Shown piece after piece: positions 51,139 through 59,793 of a stretch of 64,000 nt of DNA. The number at the start of each line of letters is the position of its first letter. Position 1 is the stretch's first letter. The position numbers and the translations under genes were made by a program. This stretch comes from Natrialba magadii ATCC 43099. Lineage in GTDB: Archaea > Halobacteriota > Halobacteria > Halobacteriales > Natrialbaceae. The notes below the pieces were generated by a model. The model saw only the letters and a program-made list of their open reading frames with translations. It ran no database searches and was not told where the DNA came from. Location: positions 2,232,001 to 2,296,000 of the forward strand of contig NC_013922.1 of the NCBI RefSeq assembly GCF_000025625.1, written 5' to 3'.

Positions 51139-51984
51139 ATGAGCGACCCAGCGTTCACAACCGAGATTCGACTCCTCTCCCGCTCGAGAGCGGTGTGGAT
51201 CTGCTGGCTCGCCATCGCGGCGTTACTGGTCGCCGCCGTTTTCGGCGCGTCACCACCGCGGACTGTACAGCCGGTTGACGTTCATCCGATACTGTTCGTG
51301 CTGTTCGAGAACGTCGAGTCGACGTACGAAGCCGTTATTCGGACGTACTTCACCGCGCTCCTCTTGCTTCCGCTCGTCGCGTTCGTCCACAGCTACGGCG
51401 CGATCGTTGAGGAGCGAGAAACCGGCCGACTCCGGGTAGCGCTCACGATGCCGTGTTCGAGACGACGGCTGTACGGGGCGATACTCGCCGCTCGTTCGGT
51501 GACGTTTCTCGTCCCCCTGTTCGTCGCGTTGCTGATCGCCGGTATCGCGCTCGCGTCCGCCGTCGGTGCGAACGCACTTCGGCCATACGGCTACGTCGTC
51601 CTCGCGGCGTGCCTACTCGCGCTCGCCTGCGTCAGCATCGGCGTCGCGATTTCGGCAGGAGCGTCAACGAGCAACCGTGCGGTCGGAGCCCTGTTCGTCG
51701 TCTACGCCGGACTGTTGGTCATCTACCCGATCGGCCTCCTTCGGTCTCCGCTCCCGTATGGGCTGCTCTTTCTCAACCCGCTTTTTGCGTCGACAGCGCT
51801 CATGACGAACGCCAGCCCACACATCGGAATGCCCGGTGCGGTCGATGGCTCAGAGACGGGGATGATCGAGCGGGAGACGATTCCGTTCTACCTTTCGGAC
51901 CCGTTTCTCGTTCTCGTCTTGCTCGGCTGGACGATCGTAGCGGCGTTGATCGGCCGATGGCTGCTCACCCGAACCGACCTCTAG
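51139..51984 (+). CDS. ABC-2-type transporter permease 1
   Basis: A 281-residue membrane protein with about six helices and the ABC-2 (NosY/CcmB) style. EERETGRLRVALTMPCSRRR is the typical cytosolic coupling segment after helix 2. The N-terminus is cytosolic, with AVWICWLAIAALLVAAVFG as the first helix and a large external loop (about 40-70). ATG 51139 is selected because the upstream frame is still inside the preceding gene. It has a three-base gap to permease 2. Confidence 0.88.
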   Translation: MSDPAFTTEIRLLSRSRAVWICWLAIAALLVAAVFGASPPRTVQPVDVHPILFVLFENVESTYEAVIRTYFTALLLLPLVAFVHSYGAIVEERETGRLRVALTMPCSRRRLYGAILAARSVTFLVPLFVALLIAGIALASAVGANALRPYGYVVLAACLLALACVSIGVAISAGASTSNRAVGALFVVYAGLLVIYPIGLLRSPLPYGLLFLNPLFASTALMTNASPHIGMPGAVDGSETGMIERETIPFYLSDPFLVLVLLGWTIVAALIGRWLLTRTDL

Positions 51985-51987
51985 TCC

Positions 51988-52884
51988 ATGTCAATCGTCA
52001 CACTCGCCCGAACGGAAGTCCGCATCGCCCGTCGCTCGAGATCGTTCTTCGCGATCGTGAGCGCGCTCGTCGTCGCGTCACTCGTGATCGTCTCCATGAT
52101 GTCGTCGGACGGTTTCGCCAACACGTACTTTCAGAACTATCGAACGATGACCGGCGTGGCGATCCTCGCGTTGAATCTCGCCAGCCCCTCGTGGATCGTC
52201 TTTTCGTTCGTATTTCTGGTTCCGTTACTCGGGCTGTTGTTTGGCTCGAGTACGATCGTCGACGACCGCCGGGCCGGCCGAATTCGCACCGCGCTGTCGA
52301 CACCCTGCGCTCGACGAGAGGTGCTCCTCGGGAAACTTCTCGGGAGGTTCCTGGTGTTCGCGTTCGCAGTCGTCGTCGCACTCGCCGTCGCCGCCGTCGC
52401 GGCGTACGTCCGGTTCGGAATCGTCCCGAACGCAGCCTATCTCAGATTCGTCGCGATGACGATCATCTACGGCTGGCTGTTCGTCACACTCGGCGTGTGT
52501 CTCTCGACGCTGTTCGAAACGAAGCGGCGAACGGTTGTCGCGACCGTGGCTATGTACGTGCTGTGTACGCCGTTCGGGTGGAATGTGCTCGTCTCGAGCT
52601 TGCCACTCCCCTCGCTCGGGCTCCGAGCGATCGAACCGACGACGGCGTACGCGATCCTCGTCGCCGGCAGCTTCGACGACCTCGAAGCGACCCTCAGGGT
52701 AACGACCGCGCTGGGTTCCGACGGCGGCAGAAGCTCGGAGGTGTTTCGAATCTGGTCGACCGTGTCCGAACAGGTGCCGATCTACCTGAGTTCGTGGGGG
52801 GCCGCGTTGATTCTCGTCGGCTGGATGCTTCTGGCGACGGCGCTCGCATCCCTCGCGTTCTCACGAACCGAACTGAACCCATGA
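51988..52884 (+). CDS. ABC-2-type transporter permease 2
   Basis: A 298-residue permease paralogous to the preceding one: DDRRAGRIRTALSTPCARREVLLGKLLGR is the coupling segment, followed by further helices. The two should form a heterodimeric channel with the ATPase encoded next. Its TGA stop overlaps the ATPase ATG (ATGA). Confidence 0.88.
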   Translation: MSIVTLARTEVRIARRSRSFFAIVSALVVASLVIVSMMSSDGFANTYFQNYRTMTGVAILALNLASPSWIVFSFVFLVPLLGLLFGSSTIVDDRRAGRIRTALSTPCARREVLLGKLLGRFLVFAFAVVVALAVAAVAAYVRFGIVPNAAYLRFVAMTIIYGWLFVTLGVCLSTLFETKRRTVVATVAMYVLCTPFGWNVLVSSLPLPSLGLRAIEPTTAYAILVAGSFDDLEATLRVTTALGSDGGRSSEVFRIWSTVSEQVPIYLSSWGAALILVGWMLLATALASLAFSRTELNP

Positions 52885-53813
52885 CTGCACTCACCACCAC
52901 CGATCTGACGAAGCAGTACGAATCGACCACCGCACTCGACGGGCTGTCGCTCACCGTCGACACGGGCACCGTCTTCGGTCTCCTGGGACCGAACGGTTCC
53001 GGAAAGTCGACGCTAATCGGCCTGCTATTGGACTTCGTTCGTCCCGACTCGGGCGCGACGACGGTGCTCGGCTACGATTCGCGGGCCGATCCCGTCGAAA
53101 TCCGCCGACGGACCGGAGTCTTACCCGAAGGGTTCACCGTCTGTCCCCACCTCAGCGGCCGCGAACACCTCGAGTTCTCAGTCGCCATGCACGAGTCCGA
53201 CGACGATCCGACGGCGCTGCTTGAGCGCGTCGGGCTCGCGGACGCCGCCGACAAACGCGCCGACAGCTACTCGACCGGGATGACGCAGCGGCTGGGGCTG
53301 GCGATGGCGCTGGTCGGCGAACCGGAACTGCTCATCCTCGACGAACCGTCGTCCGGTCTCGACCCGAACGGAGTGCGATTGCTTCGAGAAATTATCCGTG
53401 CAGAGAACGACCGTGGCGCGACGGTGTTCTTCTCGAGTCACGTCCTCTCGCAGGTCGAAGCTGTCTGCGACGAGGTGGCGATCGTAAACGAGGGTCACCT
53501 CGTCGCCGACGGTTCGATCGACGAGCTTCGTACCGCCCATGCGGCGGGCATCAGCCTGACCGTAGAAACGGAAGTCGAACCGCACGCAGAGGCCCTCGAG
53601 GCTGTCGAGTCACTCGAGACCGTCGAGTCAGTTTCGACGGCTGGCGAGACGCTGACATGTGCGCTCGTCGAGTCGACGGCGCGGACGGCGGTTCTGACGA
53701 CGCTCGACGACCACGGCGTCGAAATCGTCGATTTCGAAAGCGAAGCGGCGACGCTCGAGGACGTGTTCGCGCGGGTTGCGGTCGGGACCGAACGCAGCGA
53801 CGGCACCGACTGA
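52881..53813 (+). CDS. ABC-2-type transporter ATPase
   Basis: A 310-residue exporter ATPase. Walker A is GPNGSGKST (about 35), the signature YSTGMTQRLG (about 132, SxGMxQR type of the CcmA/NatA/drug-exporter group), and Walker B ELLILDEPSSGLDPNG (about 151). The C-terminal 85 residues are the extra domain common to CcmA-like ATPases (ETVESVSTAGETLTCAL). It starts in the ATGA overlap with permease 2. A gene order of two permeases then ATPase resembles LanEFG-type immunity pumps and other ABC-2 exporters. Confidence 0.9.
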   Translation: MTALTTTDLTKQYESTTALDGLSLTVDTGTVFGLLGPNGSGKSTLIGLLLDFVRPDSGATTVLGYDSRADPVEIRRRTGVLPEGFTVCPHLSGREHLEFSVAMHESDDDPTALLERVGLADAADKRADSYSTGMTQRLGLAMALVGEPELLILDEPSSGLDPNGVRLLREIIRAENDRGATVFFSSHVLSQVEAVCDEVAIVNEGHLVADGSIDELRTAHAAGISLTVETEVEPHAEALEAVESLETVESVSTAGETLTCALVESTARTAVLTTLDDHGVEIVDFESEAATLEDVFARVAVGTERSDGTD

Positions 53814-53886
53814 GACGGACTGGTGGAAGCCAGTTCACCTCACTCGCCGAGTTCTCGGAGCGTCTGCTGTACCTGGGCGTACACCT

Positions 53887-53927
53887 TCGGATGCCTTGTT
53901 GAACGCAAGGCAGCGTCAGGGTTGGGG
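53887..53927 (-). pseudogene. short tnpB relic in a 525-base gap
   Basis: The plus-strand bases TGCCTTGTTGAACGCAAG are identical to bases in the tnpB relic near 48651, and the minus strand reads PNPDAALRSTRQ, a TnpB segment. The rest of the gap 53814-54339 has no gene I can support. A minus-strand frame at about 54209-53916 with TRKWDEVHGIDGLIW looks protein-like but is unassigned and may belong to the same relic. Confidence 0.65.
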
Positions 53928-54339
53928 TCGCCAGTCAATCGGCAAGACGCTTATCTCCGAGATCAGCTGAGCGAAACTCTGTCCGGATCCAACCTGACAT
54001 ATCCATGTCACACAACGCTCCGTCTTCGTCCAAATCAGGCCGTCAATTCCGTGAACCTCGTCCCATTTCCTGGTTCCGTTCCACCAATTACAGGGATAGA
54101 ACTTGTGGGTGAGAGACAGCCCTAAAGGGACGGACTTTCTCCGTGATTCTCCGTAACTGCCAGCGCCGATTCGATTTTTCGGTTGGGAGATGCGACGGTG
54201 ATAGCGCACCTACACCGAGACTCACAGTCGTGTCGCCACACCGATAGACCGCCAGACCACCACACTGCCGCGCTATCAATCTCCTTCCGTTACCTATCAC
54301 CGGTCCCACTATACCCACTCGGACGATGTACACGAACCC

Positions 54340-54858
54340 ATGCCCGAGCCGAACGAGTCCACGTCCGAGTCGAACGACACCAGAACCGAGCCGAACACAG
54401 ACCGCACCGATGACCGACCGCAACTTGTCGGCATCAACCACGTCGCCCTCGAGGTCGGCGACATCGAGGACGCACTCGAGTTCTACGAGTCGCTGTTCGC
54501 GTTCGACCTCCGAGGGCGGTCGGAGACCACGGCGTTTCTCGACATGGGCGATCAGTTCATCGCGCTGTCGGAGACCGCCGACGCGGCGGCAACTGGGGAC
54601 GAGAAACGCCACTTCGGCCTCGTCGTCGACGACCTCGACGCCGCCGAGCGCCGGCTCGACGACCAGGGCGTCGACCGCCTCGACGTGCCGGGACTCGAGT
54701 TCCGCGATCCGTGGGGAAATCGCATCCAGCTCGTCGAGTACGGTGAGATTCAGTTCACGAAAGCCGAGCACGTGCGTGAGGGGATGGGTCTCGAGCTCGA
54801 GAAATCGGCGGACGCGATTGCCGAACTGGCCGAGAAAGGACTTGAACCGGAGTCGTAA
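54340..54858 (+). CDS. VOC (glyoxalase-fold) family protein
   Basis: A 172-residue protein. After a polar N-terminal extension of about 30 residues comes one VOC unit: GINHVALEVGDIEDALEFYE (about 31-50), AFLDMGDQFIALSE, RHFGLVVDDLDAAERRL (about 88) and RDPWGNRIQLVEY (about 122). The His and Glu of the metal site are present. It could be a lyase, dioxygenase or resistance protein; no neighbour narrows this. It stands as its own transcription unit. Confidence 0.88.
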   Translation: MPEPNESTSESNDTRTEPNTDRTDDRPQLVGINHVALEVGDIEDALEFYESLFAFDLRGRSETTAFLDMGDQFIALSETADAAATGDEKRHFGLVVDDLDAAERRLDDQGVDRLDVPGLEFRDPWGNRIQLVEYGEIQFTKAEHVREGMGLELEKSADAIAELAEKGLEPES

Positions 54859-54996
54859 GCGCCCGAGTGTCCGAGCGTGCGACGCCGGGCGACGCCAGGC
54901 GACGCCAGGCGACGAGCTGGTCGTTCGAACCGAATTCGATCTTCTTGTCTGACGAATCGTTAAGTGGAATGCCCGGTGAGTAACTGACGAGTACGA

Positions 54997-55458
54997 ATGG
55001 GCAACAAGAACAAGACGATCTCGTTTCGCGTCAACGAGGACGCGTTCGACGCGCTCCAGGACATCGCCGAGGAGCGCGACATCTCGCTGTCCGCGGTGTT
55101 TCGCGACTACGTCGACCAGCTCGTCGAGCACGACGGACAGGTCGCGGTCGTCCCCGAGCGCGACCTCGAGATCAGATCGGCCGAGGGTGCTGGCAGCAGC
55201 GATGGCGACGACGCGGATCTCTCGTTCCCGCCGACCGTCGAGGTCCCGAAGAGTTTCATCCGCGAGCACGAACGACTCGAACTCGAGACCAACCACCTTC
55301 GTGAGCAACTCGACGAGTACAAGGCCTACGTCACGCAGCTACAGGATCGACTCGAGGACGAGGAAGACGAGGTGCTGTTGCTCGACGATCTCGACGATTT
55401 TGACGACCTCGATGATCTCGATAGCGCGGACGTAGACGATTCCTACCAGCTTCGGTAG
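54997..55458 (+). CDS. ribbon-helix-helix protein with coiled coil
   Basis: A 153-residue protein. The N-terminal RHH motif is KTISFRVNEDAFDALQDIAE then DISLSAVFRDYVDQLVEH (about 6-45), typical of CopG/Arc-type DNA-binding dimers. After a linker a coiled coil follows at about 88-128 (ERLELETNHLREQLDEYKAY), and the tail is Asp/Leu-rich (DDLDDFDDLDDLD). It should bind DNA as a dimer or larger assembly. Starts at ATG 54997. No target is identified. Confidence 0.75.
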   Translation: MGNKNKTISFRVNEDAFDALQDIAEERDISLSAVFRDYVDQLVEHDGQVAVVPERDLEIRSAEGAGSSDGDDADLSFPPTVEVPKSFIREHERLELETNHLREQLDEYKAYVTQLQDRLEDEEDEVLLLDDLDDFDDLDDLDSADVDDSYQLR

Positions 55459-55524
55459 GTAGTCAGCAGTTTCGGAGTTGCAACGTTGCGAGTCTGATCC
55501 CTACTCGTCAGCCGCTACCGGTAG

Positions 55525-56490
55525 TTAGTCGAACGCCGGGAGCACATCCTCACCGAACGCCTCGATGAACTCTTCCTGATTCGTGTTGACGTTGTGGAGG
55601 TAGACCCGATCAACGTCGAGTTCGAGGTCCTGCTCGATCCACTCGCGATGATCGTCCAGGTCCGCGGAGACCCGAACGTTCGCTTCTACCGCTTCGGCAC
55701 CGATCTGCGCCCCGAGTTCGTCGTAGTCCTCCGGCGTCCGAAGCTCCTGTGTTACCGTCCCCGGAATACACTGGTTTCGCCACTGTTCAACCGCGCCTTC
55801 GAGTGCAGCCTCCTCGTCGCTCGCGTAGGAGTGCTGGGCCTTGAGATACACCGGTTTCTCCGGAGCGTGCTCGCGGAAGGCCTCGACGCGAGCCGCGTCG
55901 TCCTCGTGATTTGGCGTCGCGATGGTGATCATGCCGTCGGCCCACTCGGCCAGCCATTCGGCAGTCTCCTCGGATAGCGCCGCCCCAATCAGCGGCGGCG
56001 GCGTCTCCGGGCGGGAGTACAGCGTCGCCCGCTCGACATCGACGCGGCCATGGTGGGTCACCTCCTCACCATCCCAGAGGCGACGCATGACCGTCGCACA
56101 CTCCTCGAGGCGCGCGTTTCGTTCCTCCTTGATCGGCCAGTCTACGCCCGTAATGCCCTCGTTGAGCACCTGCCCGCTGCCGACCGCGAGCCAGAACCGT
56201 TCCGGATACATCTCGCGCAGCGTCGCCGCTCCCTGCGCGATGATCGCCGGATGGTAGCGGTAGCCGGGCGCGTTGACCGTCCCGAACGCCAGGTCTGTCG
56301 CCTCCAGCGCTGACCCGAGCCACGACCAGACCAGTCCAGATTCGCCTTGCTGCTCGCTCCAGGGATGGAAGTGATCCGAGGCGAGCGCGTGCTCGAAGCC
56401 CTGCTCGTCTGCAAGTTGGGCGTACTCGAGTACTTCGCTCGGCGCGAACTGTTCGTGGGAGGCGTGGTAGCCGAGGACGTCGGCTGTCAT
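55525..56490 (-). CDS. LLM-class flavin/F420-dependent oxidoreductase
   Basis: A 321-residue luciferase-like monooxygenase-family TIM-barrel enzyme. YHASHEQFAPSEVLEYAQLA at the start, DHFHPW (about 39), APGYRYHPAIIAQGAATL (about 75) and GSGQVLNEGITG (about 104) are the motifs of F420/FMN-dependent LLM enzymes related to F420-dependent glucose-6-phosphate dehydrogenase. Haloarchaea make F420, so either cofactor fits. It has its own start ATG at 56490 and diverges from nothing close. Confidence 0.85.
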   Translation of the reverse strand: MTADVLGYHASHEQFAPSEVLEYAQLADEQGFEHALASDHFHPWSEQQGESGLVWSWLGSALEATDLAFGTVNAPGYRYHPAIIAQGAATLREMYPERFWLAVGSGQVLNEGITGVDWPIKEERNARLEECATVMRRLWDGEEVTHHGRVDVERATLYSRPETPPPLIGAALSEETAEWLAEWADGMITIATPNHEDDAARVEAFREHAPEKPVYLKAQHSYASDEEAALEGAVEQWRNQCIPGTVTQELRTPEDYDELGAQIGAEAVEANVRVSADLDDHREWIEQDLELDVDRVYLHNVNTNQEEFIEAFGEDVLPAFD

Positions 56491-56722
56491 TGCTGGTCAC
56501 CTGCACCTGCGGGTGGTGTGGGTCGTGTCCGGTTGTTCTGTGAAACGCGACGGGTGCGACGGCTGGTATACGTGGACCAGCGCCGGCGCGATGGCTGCCG
56601 GGGGAGCCGTCCTCGGAGTGAAAGCTGTGGCGACAACACGGTGGTGTCGTCTACGGATGGCTACTTAGTTTCTCGACACGCAGGTGCGCAGGTGCATGAA
56701 GACGGATCGCTGTGCGAGCGCG

Positions 56723-57178
56723 CTACCGCGTGAGGTCCTGCTTCGCCTGTCGAATCTCGTCGCGCTTCTCGTCTGCGCCCTCGACTCGTGCGAGACTTTC
56801 GGCGGCCTCGAGCGTCCGCACGCCGCTGTCGAGGAAAGAGAGCACGTCCCCCGAGTAGGCATACACCATGTAGTCGTCGCTCATCACGTCCACGATCGCA
56901 TCGGGGCCGAGTCCCTGCGCTCGTAACTCGAGTAGGTACTCGATGAACTTGCGCTCGGGACAGCCACAGTACGGGTTGTTGTCACAGTCGCAGTCGAGGA
57001 AGTCCTCCGTGAAGTCGAGCACCCGATCCCGGGTCGCGTCGTCGAGCTTCTCGAGTCCCGCGCCCTGGAAGAGCATGTCGAGGGTGGCACCCTTGAACGC
57101 GCCCTTGGGGATGTTCGTCTCGAGCTGGGAGCTCAGTTGCCGGTGGTTCTTGACGTAGATCTTGTCGGTGATGGCCAC
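56723..57178 (-). CDS. conserved haloarchaeal cysteine-rich protein (possibly DUF5814)
   Basis: A 151-residue protein starting at a GTG. The first half (ITDKIYVKNHRQLSSQL, then KGAFKGATLDMLFQG) is very conserved in style. The cysteine cluster DFLDCDCDNNPYCGCPERKF (about 60-79) suggests a metal or iron-sulfur site. The C-terminal half is helical and acidic. I believe it matches the DUF5814 family but am not certain. No operon partner is adjacent. The gap 57179-57349 precedes tRNA-His. Confidence 0.6.
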   Translation of the reverse strand: MAITDKIYVKNHRQLSSQLETNIPKGAFKGATLDMLFQGAGLEKLDDATRDRVLDFTEDFLDCDCDNNPYCGCPERKFIEYLLELRAQGLGPDAIVDVMSDDYMVYAYSGDVLSFLDSGVRTLEAAESLARVEGADEKRDEIRQAKQDLTR

Positions 57179-57349
57179 GCGTTGGCGGATATACGACAGC
57201 GTGGCCGAAAAACGTCTCGGTCGGCGATTGAAGTTCCGATTCAGACCGGGACTGTGAGTGTCCGCTAACCGCGGTATTCGGTACCACGATCACGTACGCG
57301 AGTCGTAACGTATTTCAGGTTAACCGGACCTACATACGTCTGCAAGCGT

Positions 57350-57422
57350 GTCCGGGTTGGGGTAGTGGTTATCCTTCAGCCTTGTGGAGGCTGAGACGCG
57401 GGTTCGATTCTCGCACCCGGAC
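57350..57422 (+). tRNA. tRNA-His (anticodon GTG), G-1 encoded
   Basis: G-1 (57350) pairs with C73 (57422). The acceptor is TCCGGGT/ACCCGGA, the anticodon stem CAGCC/GGCTG encloses TTGTGGA, giving GTG, and the T arm is GCGGG-TTCGATT-CTCGC. No intron. A TACATA box about 20 bases upstream may be its promoter. Its 3' end is copied twice downstream. Confidence 0.95.
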
Positions 57423-57752
57423 TTTGTTGCCGCGAGCAAATTCGCGAGCGGCGCAAATCCGACCGAGATCGAACCCTGCCAGTCGCAGCGGCCGAACGAA
57501 GTGAGGCCGACCGTCTGGCTACGGTTCGATTCTCGCACCCGGACGTTCTTCAGCGTTGTCGCGAACGGAGTGAGCGACTGCTCGGCGCAGCACACTGCTC
57601 CGGTGAACAAATCCGTGAACCGACGGACTTCTCAGAGATTCGAATCAGACGAGTCGCGCGCAGCGAGAGCGCGGTCGCTTCGCGACCGTGATTGCGAACA
57701 GCGCAGCCGTGAGCGAGCACGTCTCGGCGTGGTTCGATTCTCGCACCCGGAC
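57423..57752 (+). repeat. two tRNA-His-associated modules with copies of the tRNA 3' end
   Basis: Module 1 (57423-57544) and module 2 (57545-57752) each end with 22 bases identical to the tRNA-His 3' end (57401-57422), at 57523-57544 and 57731-57752. Each contains a stem-loop with loop GAACGAAGTGA or GAACGGAGTGA (57489-57509 and 57558-57578). The modules otherwise differ in sequence and have no gene. The loop matches those behind tRNA-Asn. Confidence 0.9.
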
Positions 57753-57819
57753 GTTTTTCTCGCGAACACGTCACAGCAGCATCACTGACCTATTTTTACT
57801 CACCAACGAACGTGCGCAT

Positions 57820-58401
57820 ATGCCACGGATTCCACCTGTCGACCCCAAGGAGTTCCCGGCCGACAAACGTGACCTGCTCGACACACTGTCCGACAAAGAC
57901 ATCCCACCCGAGGAGCGCGGCCACTCACTCGAGGGCGGCACGCTGAACGTCTACCGAACGATGGGCCAGGACCCCGCCTTGCTCGAGCAGTTCCGTGCCT
58001 ACGGCTCTGCGGTCTGGCGCGAGAGCGGCCTCTCTCCCCACGAACGCGAGTTCGTAATCCTCGCGACGGCGTACTACGCCGACTCGGCCTACGAGTGGCA
58101 CCAGCACGTCCGCGTCGCACTCGACGAGGGGATGGACCCCGAGCAGATTCTTGCGGTCTCCCGCGAGGAACAGGACCGACTCGAGTACAACCACGCAGCG
58201 ATTGTCGATTACGTCGCGGCGTTCGTCACAGGAACGGTCGACGACGCGACGCACGACCGGTTGGCGGAGTGCTACGATGACGAGACGATTTTGGGGATTG
58301 GAATGCTCTCGGGATGTTATCTCGGCCTCGCGCGACTACTGGACGCGCTCGCGGTCGAGTGTGAAGCGCCGTTCGTTGGCTGGGATCTCGAGAACTGCTG
58401 A
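57820..58401 (+). CDS. carboxymuconolactone decarboxylase (AhpD-like) family protein
   Basis: A 193-residue all-helical protein. The motif ERLARLAT-type region here is HEREFVILATAYYADSAYEWHQHVRVALDEGM (about 69-100, in pieces), with DYVAAFVTGTVDD and GMLSGCYLGLARLL after it. The AhpD CxxC pair is absent, so peroxidase-reductase activity is unlikely and the CMD-type fold with the EWxxH motif is what remains. ATG 57820 is chosen because the upstream frame runs through the tRNA repeat modules. A TATA-like TATTTTTA lies about 28 bases upstream. Confidence 0.85.
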   Translation: MPRIPPVDPKEFPADKRDLLDTLSDKDIPPEERGHSLEGGTLNVYRTMGQDPALLEQFRAYGSAVWRESGLSPHEREFVILATAYYADSAYEWHQHVRVALDEGMDPEQILAVSREEQDRLEYNHAAIVDYVAAFVTGTVDDATHDRLAECYDDETILGIGMLSGCYLGLARLLDALAVECEAPFVGWDLENC

Positions 58402-58532
58402 GGCGGGTTCGGTTCGGTTCGAATCGTGTTGCAATGCGACCGGATCAGTCTGTCCGCCAGACTGGTCGTCCTCCTGTACTTACACCAACATGTGGAAAAC
58501 CATTATGATACCGATCGGTCATAGGGCACCCC

Positions 58533-59792
58533 ATGGGAGACGATACCATGAACGTCGACCGTCGCGGTGTGCTCCGTGGCGTCGGCGGCGGGGCGATCGT
58601 ACTGGCGGGACTGGGCGGCGCTGGCAGTGTCAGCGCACAGGATGCAATCACAGTCACGGCGGTCTGGACCGACGACGAGGAAGAAGACTTCCTCGCTGTG
58701 GTCGACTACGTCGAGGACGAGACCGACATCGACATCTCGTATGCGCCACGAGACACCGAAACGCTCCTGACAGAGACGCTGATGGACTACGAGGCCGGCA
58801 TCGCGACGGCGGATATCGTCGTGTTGCCGACCGAGGGACGTGTCCGACGGGACGGCGAAGCGGGGCACCTCGAACCGGTTGGTGACCTGTGGGACGAAGA
58901 CGAGTACTCGACCGAGCACGCGGTGGTCGAGGCGAACGGCGAGGTCTACGCCGCTCCGTTCGGGATGGACCTCAAGCCGGGCTTCTGGTACCGCCAGTCG
59001 TTCTTCGATGAACACGGACTCGAGGAGCCCGAGGATTACGACGCCTTCCTCGACCTCCTCGACGAGATCGACGGCATCGAAGGCGTCGAGGCACCGCTCG
59101 CGTCCGGGAACGGCGACGGCTGGCCGCTCAGCGACGTCACGGAGGCGTTTATCCTTCGGCAGGACGACGGCGCACAGCTCCAGCAGGACCTCATCGAGGG
59201 CGATGCCGAGTTCACCGACGACCGCGTCGTCACGGCCTTCGAGGAACTACAGGAACTCTTGCAGGCGGGCTACTTCAGCGAGGTCCGTGATTTCGGTGTG
59301 CAGTACGAGTTCTTCTGGGAGAACGAGACGCCCCTGTACTTCATGGGGTCGTGGACACCAGCCTTCGGCGCAATCGAGGATCCAGACGACCTCGAGTACT
59401 TCATGCTCCCGGGTACCGATGCGATGGTGACCAGCATCAACTGGTTCACCATCCCCGCGTACACGGAGGCGACTGACGCGGCCAGAACCGCCGTCGAGGA
59501 AATCATCTCTCCCGACGGTCAGGAAGTCTGGACCGAACGCGGCGGTTTCGTTCCGTCATCGCTCGAGGTGCCGGCAGACGCGTTCGACCACGACATCATG
59601 CAGGAACTGTCCGAACACGCTGACGAGGTCGAACTCGTCCCCGACCTCGACGACGCGGTCGGCGATCCGTTCCAGGCCGAGTTCTGGTCGCAACTGCTCG
59701 GTCTCTGGGCCGAACCAGACCAGGACGTCACCGGCATCACCGAGTCGCTCGACGGCGTCTTGCAAGAAACCGTTCAGGAGGACGACCCATAG
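58533..59792 (+). CDS. ABC sugar-type solute-binding protein, Tat-exported
   Basis: A 419-residue extracellular binding protein of the MalE-like family. The Tat signal RRGVLRGVGGGAIVLAGLGG is at about 10-29, and the mature fold has the family pattern EAGIATADIVVLPTEGRVRR, NGEVYAAPFGMDLKPGFWYR (about 135), and FMGSWTPAFGAI (about 270). No lipobox Cys is seen. ATG 58533 would be leaderless with a TATA-like CATTATGA 27 bases upstream; ATG 58548, preceded by GGGAG, is the alternative. Permease and ATPase genes lie just downstream on the opposite strand. Confidence 0.9.
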   Translation: MGDDTMNVDRRGVLRGVGGGAIVLAGLGGAGSVSAQDAITVTAVWTDDEEEDFLAVVDYVEDETDIDISYAPRDTETLLTETLMDYEAGIATADIVVLPTEGRVRRDGEAGHLEPVGDLWDEDEYSTEHAVVEANGEVYAAPFGMDLKPGFWYRQSFFDEHGLEEPEDYDAFLDLLDEIDGIEGVEAPLASGNGDGWPLSDVTEAFILRQDDGAQLQQDLIEGDAEFTDDRVVTAFEELQELLQAGYFSEVRDFGVQYEFFWENETPLYFMGSWTPAFGAIEDPDDLEYFMLPGTDAMVTSINWFTIPAYTEATDAARTAVEEIISPDGQEVWTERGGFVPSSLEVPADAFDHDIMQELSEHADEVELVPDLDDAVGDPFQAEFWSQLLGLWAEPDQDVTGITESLDGVLQETVQEDDP

Positions 59793-59793
59793 C

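Noticed and set aside
51453-52880. Long plus-strand extension ahead of the ABC ATPase
   Set aside because: It is arginine-rich, overlaps both permease genes in another frame, and the ATPase has a clear start in an ATGA overlap at 52881.
53916-54209. Minus-strand frame with TRKWDEVHGIDGLIW
   Set aside because: Somewhat protein-like but without a start context or family match; kept only as a note that it may be part of an insertion-sequence relic.
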